A stretch of 64,000 nucleotides of DNA from [Phormidium] sp. LEGE 05292 (GCF_015207735.1 NZ_JADEWG010000018.1:1-64000), one strand, 5' to 3'; positions 47,774 through 57,056 are shown, counted from the stretch's first letter. The notes: generated from the sequence alone by a model not told the origin. Numbers and translations: made by a program.

Positions 47774-49576
47774 ATGCCAGATATTTTTACAGGTTCTCCA
47801 GGAGATGCCGTTAACTTAATCGAACAATGGCGGCAGTTTTTAGAAGAGTTGTGGAGAAGTGAAGCTGAAGAACCAACCCCGTCAGCTATAAGTTTACAAA
47901 TTTACGATAATGACCGATTAGTTTATGGAATGGAAAGAGAAACTAATCAATTTTTTGATGAGGTAACTGGATTGGCAGGACAGGTTATCAATCCAGAGTT
48001 ATTAGGGCAGCTTGAAAAACTAAGAGATACCCCTGTTGGTGGGTTAATACCAGAAGCAGCTAACAAACGAATTGAGTTGGATGGGAAGATTATTTTGAAA
48101 TCCGATCGCCAAGGAAAGGTAATTATTAATGAAATTATCAAGACAAAATCTCAGGAAAAACTTCCTGAAGAATTTCCCCAAACAACTGTAGAACCAAATT
48201 CAGAATCCGTATGGTTGGAAAACCAACCTTTACCATCACCTCCAGAAGAGAAAGATTATTACTCTCCTATTGAACTTGGTAGTGATAGTTCGTTACCTAC
48301 TCAAGAATTTGAAAAACTGTGGTCAAAAAGCGATCGTGAGGACGATTTACAAAATTCTTACGATCAAATCCCAGTAGAAACAGTAGAAGCATCCAATACA
48401 GTTTATTCTCCTAAAGCTGAATTAGTATCAGCAGTAAGAGAGGGCATCAAGAAGGGAAATTACCAAATAATTAACCAAGCTTATACCGGGGTTCCTTATC
48501 AGGAAAAACAACGAATTTTTAACTCGTTAACTCCAGAGGAACAGAAACAAACCAGATTGCTCAAACTCATCCATCAAGTAGAAGAACTTTCTGGCATAAC
48601 TGATGGGTCTATTCATAATTTCGTGCGGTCAGCGATGCAGAAGCAATCTAAATCCCAACCAGATATAGAACCTGAAATTGAACAAGCTAGTGAAAAATTG
48701 CGGCCTATTTCTGGTTATGAAAAAGTTCAGCGCTCGCTTGCTGCGCTTCCTCAAACAACCTCCGTTCAAATGGCTGCTAACTATAGCACTGAAATGCTAA
48801 CTTTATTGGAGACAATTGAGCAACAAAATCAGCAGATTAATTCGTTGCAAAATTCAGTTAGCCAAATGCAGCAGTTAATCACAGCACGAGTTGAACAACC
48901 TACTCAATTTTCCTGGTGGCAACAAGCTAAACAAACAGCTACTCACATCTGGGAGAATTTTAAACGCCGGGAAGAATACCACACTTATGCAAATGCTATT
49001 CGCAGTTTTTACAACCAAAAACTACCCCCTGATACTTCAACTATTTATATTGCTAATTATGTCATTCAAAGAGATGGAAAAAACTATACTCTTAGCGATC
49101 GAGATGGGCAAACAGTTCTCAAATTTAGTGCTAACGGTTTGGGAGTGCGCGTTGATTCTAATGTTCGACTTCAGCCTGAACAAGAACGAGATTTGATTGA
49201 CTTGGTAATGGCACAAATTAAAGGCAGACAACCTAGTGGTGCGTTTGCCGCTGTCGGACAGCAGGAAGCAAATTATTATTTGCGAGTCCAAAAGCTTTCT
49301 ACTGCTTTGGTAAATTATGCCAAATCTCAAAATCATGCAGTAGAAATTGATGGAAAACTTTCTTATAAATGGAAGGCTACCACGGAGGGAGTTGTAGAAA
49401 TTCACTCTAAAGATGGGCGGGGTTTGTTGTTAGTTCAGTCTGGTGGCAAGATGGTTACGCAACTATCTGAACGCGATTTAGCTTACTTTGAGGCTATTTT
49501 ACCCAAACTGCGAGCGCCAGGAGTATCCTTACAGCCGGAAAAAGAAAAATCGCGAGATCGGGAAATTGGTGATTAA
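47774..49576 (+). CDS. Large hypothetical transfer-operon protein with coiled coil
   Basis: 600 residues, unrecognised. The N-terminal 120 residues form a compact domain (SLQIYDNDRLVYGMERETNQ), followed by an acidic linker. A coiled-coil segment near residues 345-375 (TLLETIEQQNQQINSLQNSV) separates this from a C-terminal domain of about 200 residues (VIQRDGKNYTLSDRDGQTVL). It is the last gene of the main operon, next to the coupling protein, and might be a transfer accessory or a replication/mobilisation helper. Confidence 0.6.
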   Translation: MPDIFTGSPGDAVNLIEQWRQFLEELWRSEAEEPTPSAISLQIYDNDRLVYGMERETNQFFDEVTGLAGQVINPELLGQLEKLRDTPVGGLIPEAANKRIELDGKIILKSDRQGKVIINEIIKTKSQEKLPEEFPQTTVEPNSESVWLENQPLPSPPEEKDYYSPIELGSDSSLPTQEFEKLWSKSDREDDLQNSYDQIPVETVEASNTVYSPKAELVSAVREGIKKGNYQIINQAYTGVPYQEKQRIFNSLTPEEQKQTRLLKLIHQVEELSGITDGSIHNFVRSAMQKQSKSQPDIEPEIEQASEKLRPISGYEKVQRSLAALPQTTSVQMAANYSTEMLTLLETIEQQNQQINSLQNSVSQMQQLITARVEQPTQFSWWQQAKQTATHIWENFKRREEYHTYANAIRSFYNQKLPPDTSTIYIANYVIQRDGKNYTLSDRDGQTVLKFSANGLGVRVDSNVRLQPEQERDLIDLVMAQIKGRQPSGAFAAVGQQEANYYLRVQKLSTALVNYAKSQNHAVEIDGKLSYKWKATTEGVVEIHSKDGRGLLLVQSGGKMVTQLSERDLAYFEAILPKLRAPGVSLQPEKEKSRDREIGD

Positions 49577-49671
49577 TTGGGGGAGGCTTTTCCATCAGTC
49601 GGACTATACATCTACTGACAACGAGCATCCCCTTTGGTAATCTCAAAGTTAGTTCTTTACCGCAATTGCTC

Positions 49672-49932
49672 ATGGGTAGCCAATCTACAGCCAAAACTAT
49701 CTTTCTCCTTGCCTCTATGGTGGGCTGGCTTATCGTTGGTGCATCTTTGATGTATCTTTTTCCAGCCATCGCAGATTGGCTAATCTCCTCCGAGCGCACC
49801 CATCTATGGATGGAAACCCTCAGTCGTAGCGGTTACAATCCTCTGCTGGCTTGGGTGGGAGGAGGTATCACTTTAGTTATTACCGTGTCGGGGTATATCA
49901 TCTGGCATCTGAGGTTTGAAGGGAAGATTTAG
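49672..49932 (+). CDS. Small two-helix membrane protein
   Basis: 86 residues from the ATG at 49672. Two hydrophobic segments are visible: IFLLASMVGWLIVGASLMYL and LLAWVGGGITLVITVSGYII. I do not recognise it. It follows the transfer operon after a 95-base gap with no clear Shine-Dalgarno sequence and is convergent with the helicase gene. Confidence 0.5.
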   Translation: MGSQSTAKTIFLLASMVGWLIVGASLMYLFPAIADWLISSERTHLWMETLSRSGYNPLLAWVGGGITLVITVSGYIIWHLRFEGKI

Positions 49933-50087
49933 AGCGACGATCGCATCTTGCTCTTGAGGCCGATCGACTTCTGAGTTCAAAGGAAGTGTGAGTTGCCTTT
50001 TCTGTATAGTGCGCTCCCACTCTTCCTCTATCTTTTGGTCATATTATTCCGCACCGAACTCAACATCATCTCTCACGATGCTGCGCT

Positions 50088-51680
50088 TCACTTTTCTAGC
50101 CAATCAGCCCCAAACTCACATTTCATATATTTAACGACCCATTGTTTAGGTTTATGATTTTTCCCAGCAATAATATTCAAATATTTACGATATTTCGCTT
50201 GTTCAGCCGCCGTTGGATTATCACCAAAAATTGCCCCTCTAGCCCAATCAAGAGGCGGGTAAGTGCTGCTTTCATATTCCTCTCGCCACCGTTGAGCCGC
50301 CCAAGCTGGAGAAAAACCTTTAGCAAATGCTTCGTTTAACTTTTGGCGATAAAAATAGAATGAATGGCGGTCTTCATCTCTAATCATCCGTTCTAAAGCT
50401 TGGATTGGGGTCAGTTTTTCTCTTGGTACAAAATCATAACCGCACTGGCGACAACGAGGTGTTGCAATCCAAGTTAATGCACCGCACCCTCCCCATTCCA
50501 CCGGACAACTTTTCATCGGAATTTCGCCACATTCTGTTTCTATAGATTTGTTTAAACTTACCTCTCGGAAGTCTTCAATAAACCCAAATCTTTTCACTAA
50601 TCCGGCTTGGTCTAACACTAAACAATCTGTTTTGTGAGGTGATATTCTTAAACCTCTACCTACTTGTTGAAAATACTTGGCTCGGCTTTTAGTCGGTCTG
50701 CATAAAAGTACCGCAGATATTTTTGGGTCGTCATAGCCTTCCGCTAAAGATTCACAAGAAGCCAAAACGCTGATTTCTCCTTGAGATAATTTTTCATAGT
50801 AAATATTTCGTTCTTTAGGTGACATCGACCCATCTACGTGAGCAGCATAAACTCCAGCATCTCGAAATGAAGATGCGATCGCGCGAGCATGAGCTATACT
50901 GACTGCAAACGCAATGGTTGCCCGACCCGCCGCCAAACGCTGCCATTCTTTTACGGCAGCTGCGATGGCTTCCGGTACATTGCATTTTAGTTCCAAATCT
51001 TGAATGACAAAATCTCCATTCTCTTCCCTTACTTCTGATAAATCCGGTTCACCATTACTGTAGTAAACTGGTCGAGTTAAAAATCCCCATTTAATTAACT
51101 GTTCTGGAAAAGGTGCTTTAACCAATCCCGTAAAAATATCTCCTAATTCTTCTTTCTTTGCTAGACGAAATGGTGTGGCAGTTAAACCAATATATATACA
51201 GTTATTGGCGGTTACATTGGTACAATCTTTGAGTTTAGGAAAGCGTTTCAGCATGACGCTTGTGAAGCTGGTTAAATGACATTCATCGCAGATAACTAAA
51301 TCAGGTCTAAACCATTCATCTATTTCCCGATAAGCTAAAGTTTGTACTGAAGCTACTTGTATTCGATGCTGTCTTTCTTCTTTACGTCCTCCGGCTATTA
51401 CTCCGCAGTTAATCCCAAACAAAACAAATTTTTCTAAAGTTTGCTGGATTAAAACATCCCGATGCACCACAAATAAAACTTGTTGACCGTTCAAAAAAGC
51501 GTTATAAATGATTTCTGCTGCCATAATTGTTTTCCCCGACCCCGTAGCAGCGACAATCAGGTGGCGTTGGTGTCCGGCTTGGATTTGAGCTTTTAAATCT
51601 AATATGACTTGTTTTTGGTAATCTCGCAGTTTTGGTAAATTTTGGGATTTTAAAGTTTTAGAATGCGTCTGGGTTTTCAT
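50088..51680 (-). CDS. SF2 helicase with DECH box and zinc-ribbon-like tail
   Basis: 530 residues. Walker A AATGSGKT lies near residues 45-51, DECH at 132-135, and motif VI QQVGRGLRISPHK near 350. The C-terminal region has CPVEWGGCG and CRQCGYDFVP, a four-Cys zinc-ribbon-like unit. The order of motifs fits SF2 (DEAD/DEAH-like, ResIII) helicases related to RadD or phage helicases. It probably unwinds nucleic acid in plasmid repair, replication or defence. It reads away from parB and has a 324-base gap upstream. Confidence 0.85.
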   Translation of the reverse strand: MKTQTHSKTLKSQNLPKLRDYQKQVILDLKAQIQAGHQRHLIVAATGSGKTIMAAEIIYNAFLNGQQVLFVVHRDVLIQQTLEKFVLFGINCGVIAGGRKEERQHRIQVASVQTLAYREIDEWFRPDLVICDECHLTSFTSVMLKRFPKLKDCTNVTANNCIYIGLTATPFRLAKKEELGDIFTGLVKAPFPEQLIKWGFLTRPVYYSNGEPDLSEVREENGDFVIQDLELKCNVPEAIAAAVKEWQRLAAGRATIAFAVSIAHARAIASSFRDAGVYAAHVDGSMSPKERNIYYEKLSQGEISVLASCESLAEGYDDPKISAVLLCRPTKSRAKYFQQVGRGLRISPHKTDCLVLDQAGLVKRFGFIEDFREVSLNKSIETECGEIPMKSCPVEWGGCGALTWIATPRCRQCGYDFVPREKLTPIQALERMIRDEDRHSFYFYRQKLNEAFAKGFSPAWAAQRWREEYESSTYPPLDWARGAIFGDNPTAAEQAKYRKYLNIIAGKNHKPKQWVVKYMKCEFGADWLEK

Positions 51681-52004
51681 TTAGATGATTTACCAATTTC
51701 ACGCTCTTTACCTGTTCCGCGTTGCCAGAAAGTGTTAATAGAGATTAATGCCTAAACAATCTCCTTATCTAAAAATAGAAATTTCTCTGCTTGATTTGCT
51801 CTTGCTGTTGGCTGAAATCAACTTAAATTGAAATTCTTACCTCAGAAAAAGTACCGCTATGTCTAATGTAAGAAATTGCTCTAACATTCTCGCTCTCAAG
51901 ACTAATAGAATATTTGGAAAGGACGCGACGCGAAACTGTCAAGCTTACTGGCTCCCTACTACACCTGAATCAGATGCTCGCAGCTAGCTAAATCTAGCTT
52001 GGAT
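51681..52004. other. Gap between parB and helicase genes
   Basis: 324 bases with no gene. A short stem, AGCTAG with CTAGCT, lies next to the parB stop near 51981-51998. No obvious iteron or repeat array that would mark a parS or an origin is visible by eye. Confidence 0.4.
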
Positions 52005-52946
52005 TTAACTCTGGGTATCTGCATCAGAAACGAGTGCTTCTATCTGTGCTAACAACTTTTCCAAACTTTTCTGCTTCTGCGGATCGTCCCAAACCTTAGA
52101 TTTCTTTAATAAACGATAGCTACTATCCACTCGACTTTTTAAAGTGGGATTTTTTTGGACTTCAGCCACTTGAGGACGATTTAGAGCCGCTACCCTTTCC
52201 TTGATTTGAACCAACGACAAATCAAGCTCAACTGCTTCATCCAACAAACGGCAACGGGCATCTACATCTTTCACTCTGGCAATAACTTGGGCTTTAGTAT
52301 AGGCAATCTTACCCCCTCGTAGTGCCGCTTTGATTTCTTCTGGCAGTTTCAGTAATGGCAACCGAGTCGTAATGAAAGATGACCAACTGACTAAACCCAA
52401 GGAATCAAATAAAGCTTGTATCGCTTCCCCTTCCGAGTTAGTCAAAACGTTTTGACTAACTAACCCACTATTTTCATTTCGCATCCGGTAAAGCCGATTT
52501 GTTACTTCTTCTACTTTCATCTCTAACTTAAAAGCCAGTAATTGCAAAATCCCTTCTGTCTCTTCAACCGGACTGAGGTCTTCCCGTTGTAAGTTTTCGA
52601 TTAGCGAAAGTTGTAAAGCTTCAATATCAGTCAGTTGACGAATCGTAACCGGAACTTCACTTAACCCAGCAGCAAGGGCTGCTCGGTAACGTCTTTCTCC
52701 AGCTACCAGTTCGTACTGGTTAAGTTGTTCGGGTAGTGGACGCACCAATAATGGCTCCAATATGCCGTGAGCGCAAATTGATTGAGTCAGTTCCTCCAGT
52801 TTTTGCGGGTCAAAATAGCGTCGGGGCTGGCTTGCTGGTAAGGTAATCGCCGTTATCGGTAAAGACTGGGGGTTTTCGACTGAGGTAGAGACAACCGACT
52901 CTTCTCCAAACACAAATTCTTTCAAACTACGCCTATTTGCCGCCAT
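52005..52946 (-). CDS. parB: ParB-like partition protein
   Basis: 313 residues. The ParB/Spo0J nuclease-like N-terminal domain is seen in [46 protein letters not shown] and [15 protein letters not shown], the CTP-binding motifs, followed by a helix-turn-helix region. It binds centromere-like parS sites and, with ParA, segregates the plasmid. Its ATG overlaps the end of parA by 14 bases, so the pair is one operon. Confidence 0.9.
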   Translation of the reverse strand: MAANRRSLKEFVFGEESVVSTSVENPQSLPITAITLPASQPRRYFDPQKLEELTQSICAHGILEPLLVRPLPEQLNQYELVAGERRYRAALAAGLSEVPVTIRQLTDIEALQLSLIENLQREDLSPVEETEGILQLLAFKLEMKVEEVTNRLYRMRNENSGLVSQNVLTNSEGEAIQALFDSLGLVSWSSFITTRLPLLKLPEEIKAALRGGKIAYTKAQVIARVKDVDARCRLLDEAVELDLSLVQIKERVAALNRPQVAEVQKNPTLKSRVDSSYRLLKKSKVWDDPQKQKSLEKLLAQIEALVSDADTQS

Positions 52947-53565
52947 TTAAAACCTCCAGGGATTCTTTAAACAAGGACTCGTAATCTTTGGCAGCTTCTT
53001 TGGCGGCTGCTCCCGACATTTGGAAGACTGTGCGCTCCTGTCCGGGAGCATCAGCAAGACACTGCCTCTGGTAGATGGTACTTAGCAGGGGAAAGTTGCT
53101 TTCTTTGAGCAGTTGTTTGGCTTCTTGTAATAATAGAGTTCCTTTGGTAGCGCGGCTCAAAAACATTGCCGCTTTCGGCATTCCGCCTCGCAGTTCTTGG
53201 GCGTGTCGAATAAACCGGAGAATTTTCGTGCTGCTATGAAGGTCAAGTCCAGAAGGTTGACAGGGAACCAATGCTAAATCACACCGAGCCAGTATAGCTT
53301 TGGTAACTTCGCTCAAGCTACCTGGGCCATCGACTACTACAGATGAATATTTTTGGGCTAGTTCGGGGAGAACTTCAAATAACTCTTCTGGGTCGCTCAC
53401 TACTTGGTACGGCAAATTCAATCCTTTGATCCAAGTTGAGCTACTCTGTTGAGCATCGGAATCTACTAAGAGTACGTTTCCTCGTTTTTGCAGCCAGTAG
53501 GCCATGTGTACGGCTGAGGTCGATTTTCCCACTCCGCCTTTTTGATTTGTGAAAGATATGATCAT
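52933..53565 (-). CDS. parA: ParA partition ATPase
   Basis: 210 residues when started at the ATG at 53565, which puts [16 protein letters not shown] at the N-terminus as in ParA/Soj proteins. A longer in-frame extension to 53661 adds 32 residues with no homology pattern. KGGVGKST is the deviant Walker A motif, [12 protein letters not shown] the Walker A' motif, and [10 protein letters not shown] matches Walker B. It forms the ATP-driven part of the parAB partition operon. Confidence 0.9.
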   Translation of the reverse strand: MIISFTNQKGGVGKSTSAVHMAYWLQKRGNVLLVDSDAQQSSSTWIKGLNLPYQVVSDPEELFEVLPELAQKYSSVVVDGPGSLSEVTKAILARCDLALVPCQPSGLDLHSSTKILRFIRHAQELRGGMPKAAMFLSRATKGTLLLQEAKQLLKESNFPLLSTIYQRQCLADAPGQERTVFQMSGAAAKEAAKDYESLFKESLEVLNGGK

Positions 53566-53614
53566 GGATAATAAATATAGAAATGATAGAAATGACCTGA
53601 CGGCACTTCCAATC

Positions 53615-53722
53615 TTACGGTGAATCAGCGATTTGTTGCTGTTTTCTAATCGCACGAGCAATTAAGGTGCTTTCTTTTCCAATCCTTCTAATCGCTTGAG
53701 GTGCATTTCTTTTATATTCCAC
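53615..53722 (-). CDS. Possible 35-residue protein upstream of parA
   Basis: A GTG at 53722, preceded by AAGGA at five-base spacing, opens a 35-residue basic frame ([20 protein letters not shown]) that ends 49 bases before the parA start. It lies in the gap between the Shedu-like gene and parA. Its basic, helical composition would suit a small DNA-binding or partition accessory protein, but it may also be the end of an eroded gene. Confidence 0.3.
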   Translation of the reverse strand: MEYKRNAPQAIRRIGKESTLIARAIRKQQQIADSP

Positions 53723-53729
53723 TATTTCC

Positions 53730-54476
53730 TTAGAGTTCAACCGATAAAGCTTTTAGATTAGCAAGTGCGCGTTTAGCTCTGTCTAGCAAGTCGTCATACG
53801 TACAAATCTCGCCATGTCGAACGTTTATTGAAAGAAGTTCCATATATGCTGGCTCAAGTCGCCGACCTATCACTAACATTGAAGATCGATGTGTTGAAAT
53901 GCCAGGATATTTTTGTTGGAGCAAGTGAGGATAATTACTGATGTAGTGTTCCCATTCGGCCAATTGCCACGCAGCCTGAGTAAACAGGCTGGTCTGATGT
54001 CCTTGTTTCGTTTCAATTTGCTTTCCTGGCTTTTCTAATTCAACCAATTTATACCGATGACCTGGGTACCGGATAATAAAGTCGGGCTCTACACGACTTT
54101 TTCCAGTTGGAGAAAGTTCATTCATTGGATAAGTAAATTGTGGTTCAGATTCAACAACTCCATAAACATCCAACAAGCAAGGATGAAGTTTGAGAAAATC
54201 GTGAAACAAAAGCTCATGGCCTTTTGGATTTTTGGTGAGAAGATTCTCAAACTCAATAATATTTTGTTCTAAAACCGTTAATCCATTATCAGAATAGTAA
54301 TACATAACTTGGAAAAGCCTAGAAAACTCACCCTCTGCAAACTCTCTATCCTCAGGAAAACGCTTTGAAAACAAAGCTTTTCTAGAATCTTTAACTGAGC
54401 TAGTAACGTGCAAATAAATATATTTACATTCAACTTCATTTAATTTTGTATCTCCATTAGGAAACCAATCTTCCAA
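53730..54476 (-). CDS. Shedu-like (DUF4263) nuclease domain, C-terminal part of a pentapeptide fusion
   Basis: The C-terminal half matches DUF4263/SduA nucleases of Shedu anti-phage systems: a segment with VEPDFIIRYPG and LVELEKPGKQIE, then QAAWQLAEWEHYI and MLVIGRR. In this PD-(D/E)xK-like fold the Asp of PDF and Glu of VELE are present; the last position is Glu where many members have Lys. The N-terminal half begins with EDWFPNGDT, CKYIYLHVT and FSRLFQ, the tail normally found at the end of cyanobacterial pentapeptide-repeat proteins. The frame continues upstream to 54521 (TDFTGAKFTGVCLED) and joins the pentapeptide gene across one TAA. Reinitiation at the TTG at 54476, with AGGAG before it, is possible. 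Confidence 0.7.
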   Translation of the reverse strand: MEDWFPNGDTKLNEVECKYIYLHVTSSVKDSRKALFSKRFPEDREFAEGEFSRLFQVMYYYSDNGLTVLEQNIIEFENLLTKNPKGHELLFHDFLKLHPCLLDVYGVVESEPQFTYPMNELSPTGKSRVEPDFIIRYPGHRYKLVELEKPGKQIETKQGHQTSLFTQAAWQLAEWEHYISNYPHLLQQKYPGISTHRSSMLVIGRRLEPAYMELLSINVRHGEICTYDDLLDRAKRALANLKALSVEL

Positions 54477-54521
54477 ACATACTCCTGTAAATTTTGCTCC
54501 TGTAAAATCTGTTCTTATTGA

Positions 54522-54941
54522 TTACGATTTACTCAAATTTGCTTTTTCAAGGATTGCTTTACTAAAATTAGTTCCAATTTGTCGAGTACCATATAAATGA
54601 GCAGATGTTAAGTCAGCTTCGCAAAAATCAGCGTAATTCAGACAAGCATTCTCGACAAAAGCTTCTATCAATCGAGCTTCTCTCAAATTAGCTTCAGTCA
54701 AATCAGATTCAGCAAGGTTTGCTTTGCTTAAATCAGCTTTACTAAAGTTTGTTTCTCCTAAACTTGCATCATACAGTTTAGCCTCTCTTAGGTCAGCTTC
54801 ACTTAAATCAATCCCATCAAGACTAAATCCATGCAGATCCGCTCCTCGTAGATTAGGCTTGATCTTAGGATTTTCATACCGCCATCGATTCCAGGCTTTC
54901 ACGCCTTGCTGCAATATTGACAAATGTTTTTCACTTGCCAT
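54522..54941 (-). CDS. Pentapeptide-repeat protein, cut short by in-frame TAA
   Basis: 139 residues of A(D/N)LxX pentapeptides (ADLREAKLYDASLGE, ADLSKANLAESDLTE), which form a right-handed quadrilateral beta helix, after an N-terminal cap (LQQGVKAWNRWRYENP). The five-residue rhythm continues through the stop: ANLSK, S-stop-SIR, TDFTG, AKFTG, VCLED. The gene was therefore originally one with the downstream Shedu-like frame, giving a product of about 400 residues. The ATG at 54941 has GGGAAA upstream. Confidence 0.75.
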   Translation of the reverse strand: MASEKHLSILQQGVKAWNRWRYENPKIKPNLRGADLHGFSLDGIDLSEADLREAKLYDASLGETNFSKADLSKANLAESDLTEANLREARLIEAFVENACLNYADFCEADLTSAHLYGTRQIGTNFSKAILEKANLSKS

Positions 54942-55022
54942 CGCATTTCCCTTATTAGCTCTTTTTCTAATTTACATCTGGAGACATCCAGTTTGAGTAT
55001 CTAATGAGATTCACAGATTGAT

Positions 55023-55613
55023 TCAGGTTGGCTTTGTAGTATTGCGATCGCCTTTGGCGCTGCGCTTCGCGCGATCGCGCAGCGTGTCCATAGCACGTAT
55101 CGCCATGCCAAGCCAATTCAGATAAGTCTGTTCCCGCTGCTTTACTAACTCCAGTACCAACCGCTGAATTTTCTGTTCGCGAGATGCTTCGGGATAATCC
55201 AAAGCCCGAAGATCGTCAGCCTCACACTCTGCTAGTTTTTTGCGCCTCGCTTCTAACTCTTGCTGGAGCAAATCAATAATCGCTTCATTTGGTAGTTGGG
55301 CGGCGAAGTAAAGTTGCACTAACAAAGGTTCTCGCAAAATCGGTAGAGGCTGATGGGTTCTCAACCACTGATTTAATGCTGACGATCCTGCTTCTGTAAT
55401 CTGGTAGACCTTGCGATTCGGACGCTCGTGCTGAATTTCCACCCTACAGGTAATCCAACCCTGCGCCTCTAGTTTATCCAACGTGCGATAAATCTGTGCC
55501 TGATCTGCTTGCCATATATGAGCAATGCAATCGTCAAAGCACTCGGTTTTCAGGTCGTAGCCAGTTCGCTCCTGTTGCTGTATCAGACCAAGAATCACGT
55601 AAGCCAAAGACAT
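55023..55613 (-). CDS. PadR-family transcriptional regulator
   Basis: 196 residues. The N-terminus has the winged helix typical of PadR (YVILGLIQQQERTGYDLK, IYRTLDKLEAQGWI, VYQITEAG), followed by a helical dimerisation tail (LQQELEARRKKLAECEAD). The last 20-25 residues are encoded by a GC-rich palindromic repeat with GCGATCGC sites, which looks like an inserted interspersed repeat. The gene is divergent from the pirin gene, with inverted repeats between them that may be the operators. Confidence 0.85.
   Translation of the reverse strand: MSLAYVILGLIQQQERTGYDLKTECFDDCIAHIWQADQAQIYRTLDKLEAQGWITCRVEIQHERPNRKVYQITEAGSSALNQWLRTHQPLPILREPLLVQLYFAAQLPNEAIIDLLQQELEARRKKLAECEADDLRALDYPEASREQKIQRLVLELVKQREQTYLNWLGMAIRAMDTLRDRAKRSAKGDRNTTKPT
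55058..55084. repeat. GC-rich palindromic repeat inside the PadR C-terminus
   Basis: CGCTGCGC (55058-55065) and GCGCAGCG (55077-55084) form a perfect 8-bp stem around an 11-base loop, close to GCGATCGC sites. It is a typical cyanobacterial interspersed palindrome and encodes the basic C-terminal tail of PadR. Confidence 0.65.
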
Positions 55614-55633
55614 ATACGGTTTACCGAACTAAT

Positions 55634-55701
55634 TAGGGTGACAAACCCTACTGAACATTCTTATATCCTACCATGCTATTATATGAGTAATCAGATATAA
55701 G
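55634..55701. promoter_or_regulatory. Operator candidates between padR and pirin
   Basis: Two inverted repeats: TAGGGT (55634-55639) / ACCCTA (55645-55650), and CTTATATC (55660-55667) / GATATAAG (55694-55701). They lie in the divergent gap and are plausible PadR binding sites controlling both genes. Confidence 0.45.
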
Positions 55702-55741
55702 ACAAGTGAAATAAATAATCTGATTCCCAGGAGGCAATAGT

Positions 55742-56656
55742 ATGACCGTTACCACTCAAACGCTGCGATCGGTTGCCGGAATCATTAATAGTGTGGAAAC
55801 TTTAGAAGGGGCTGGATTTTTGGTACGTCGTCCCTTTCCTAAAAGCAGTTTCTCCGAGTTTGACCCTTTTCTTCTCCTCGATGAATTAGGCCCAGTTAAC
55901 CTAAAACCAGGTCAGGCAAAAGGCGCACCAGACCATCCCCATCGCGGGTTTGAAACCGTTAGCTATGTATTGGATGGACGGTTAGAACACAAAGATTCTG
56001 TTGGACATACGGGAGTTTTAAATCCGGGTGATGTGCAGTGGATGACCGCAGGTGCAGGGGTAGTACATTCGGAAATGCCGGAAGCAGAATTTACTCGCAC
56101 AGGTGGACGGTTACACGGGATTCAACTCTGGCTTAACCTGCCACAACGGGATAAGATGATTGCGCCTCGTTATCAAGAAATTAAGGCGGCTCAAATTCCT
56201 GTAGTTCATACAGAAGATGGGTCTGTAACGGTGCGAGTCATCGCTGGGGAAGCGTTAGGTGCAAAGGCGGTCATTGAAACCCGCACACCGATTATTTACC
56301 TACACTTCACGCTACAACCGGGTGCATCGATCGTCCAAAGAGTACCGAAAGAATACAACGCTTTTGTATATCTGCTCGATGGTACTGGTTTGTTTGGCAC
56401 CGAACAGGAACGCGGTAATGATGGACAAATGGTGATTTTTGCTGCTGATGGGGATGAGGTTGTCATTGCTAACCCTGCTGATGCTCAACAACCGCTCGAT
56501 TTCCTGCTAATTGGCGGACTACTGTTGAATGAACCTGTGGTGCGTTATGGGCCATTTGTAATGAATACCGAAGCCGAAATTATGCAGGCGATCGAAGATT
56601 ACCAAAATGGAAAGATGGGACAAATTCATGCAAAATACACTTCAACATCGGATTAA
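55742..56656 (+). CDS. Pirin-family protein (cupin)
   Basis: 304 residues; AGGAGG lies at 55729-55734 upstream of the ATG. Iron-binding residues of pirin are in place: D-H-P-H with His65 and His67, and VVHSEMPE with His109 and Glu111. Motifs FDPFLLLDELGP and GRLEHKDSVGHTG match family members such as YhhW/pirin, several of which are quercetin 2,3-dioxygenases. It is probably regulated by the divergent PadR. The following gene overlaps its end, so they are likely one operon. Confidence 0.9.
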   Translation: MTVTTQTLRSVAGIINSVETLEGAGFLVRRPFPKSSFSEFDPFLLLDELGPVNLKPGQAKGAPDHPHRGFETVSYVLDGRLEHKDSVGHTGVLNPGDVQWMTAGAGVVHSEMPEAEFTRTGGRLHGIQLWLNLPQRDKMIAPRYQEIKAAQIPVVHTEDGSVTVRVIAGEALGAKAVIETRTPIIYLHFTLQPGASIVQRVPKEYNAFVYLLDGTGLFGTEQERGNDGQMVIFAADGDEVVIANPADAQQPLDFLLIGGLLLNEPVVRYGPFVMNTEAEIMQAIEDYQNGKMGQIHAKYTSTSD

Positions 56657-57035
56657 TCAGCATCAACTTTTGAGCGATTTACGAATTAAATTGCTGCGCT
56701 TGCACAAGTCATTGTTAAACACAGAACGTATTACTTACGAACAAGTACGGGGAAATGTTTCTACTGGCGAACTACTACAACTAGTGATTAATCATGAACA
56801 ATTTGCCTGGTTACATCAACTTTCCCAATTAATTGTACAAATTGACGATCTGCTTCATGCTGATGAGCCTGTAACTTCAGAAGATCTTGCTACTCTCACT
56901 CATGAAGTTCGGACTTTGCTGACACCAGACGAATGGGGAAATGATTTTGCTTATAAGTATGACGCAGCTTTGCAACGTAACCCTGATGTAGTTTTAGCTC
57001 ATGCTGATGTTGTCATGCTTTTAGCGTCAGACTAG
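56628..57035 (+). CDS. Hypothetical protein co-transcribed with pirin
   Basis: 135 residues from the ATG at 56628 (an earlier in-frame ATG is at 56607). It overlaps the pirin gene by 29 bases. The protein is all-helical and soluble (LRIKLLRLHKSLL, EQFAWLHQLSQLIVQ). I do not recognise it. A strong terminator follows, so pirin and this gene form one transcript. Confidence 0.7.
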   Translation: MQNTLQHRINQHQLLSDLRIKLLRLHKSLLNTERITYEQVRGNVSTGELLQLVINHEQFAWLHQLSQLIVQIDDLLHADEPVTSEDLATLTHEVRTLLTPDEWGNDFAYKYDAALQRNPDVVLAHADVVMLLASD

Positions 57036-57056
57036 AGGCCAGCCATAAATTAAAGT

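Noticed and set aside
53730-54941. Alternative genetic code (reassigned TGA and TAA) explaining both split genes
   Set aside because: All other genes end normally at TAA, TGA and TAG, and cyanobacteria use the standard code. Mutation, sequencing error or local readthrough is simpler.
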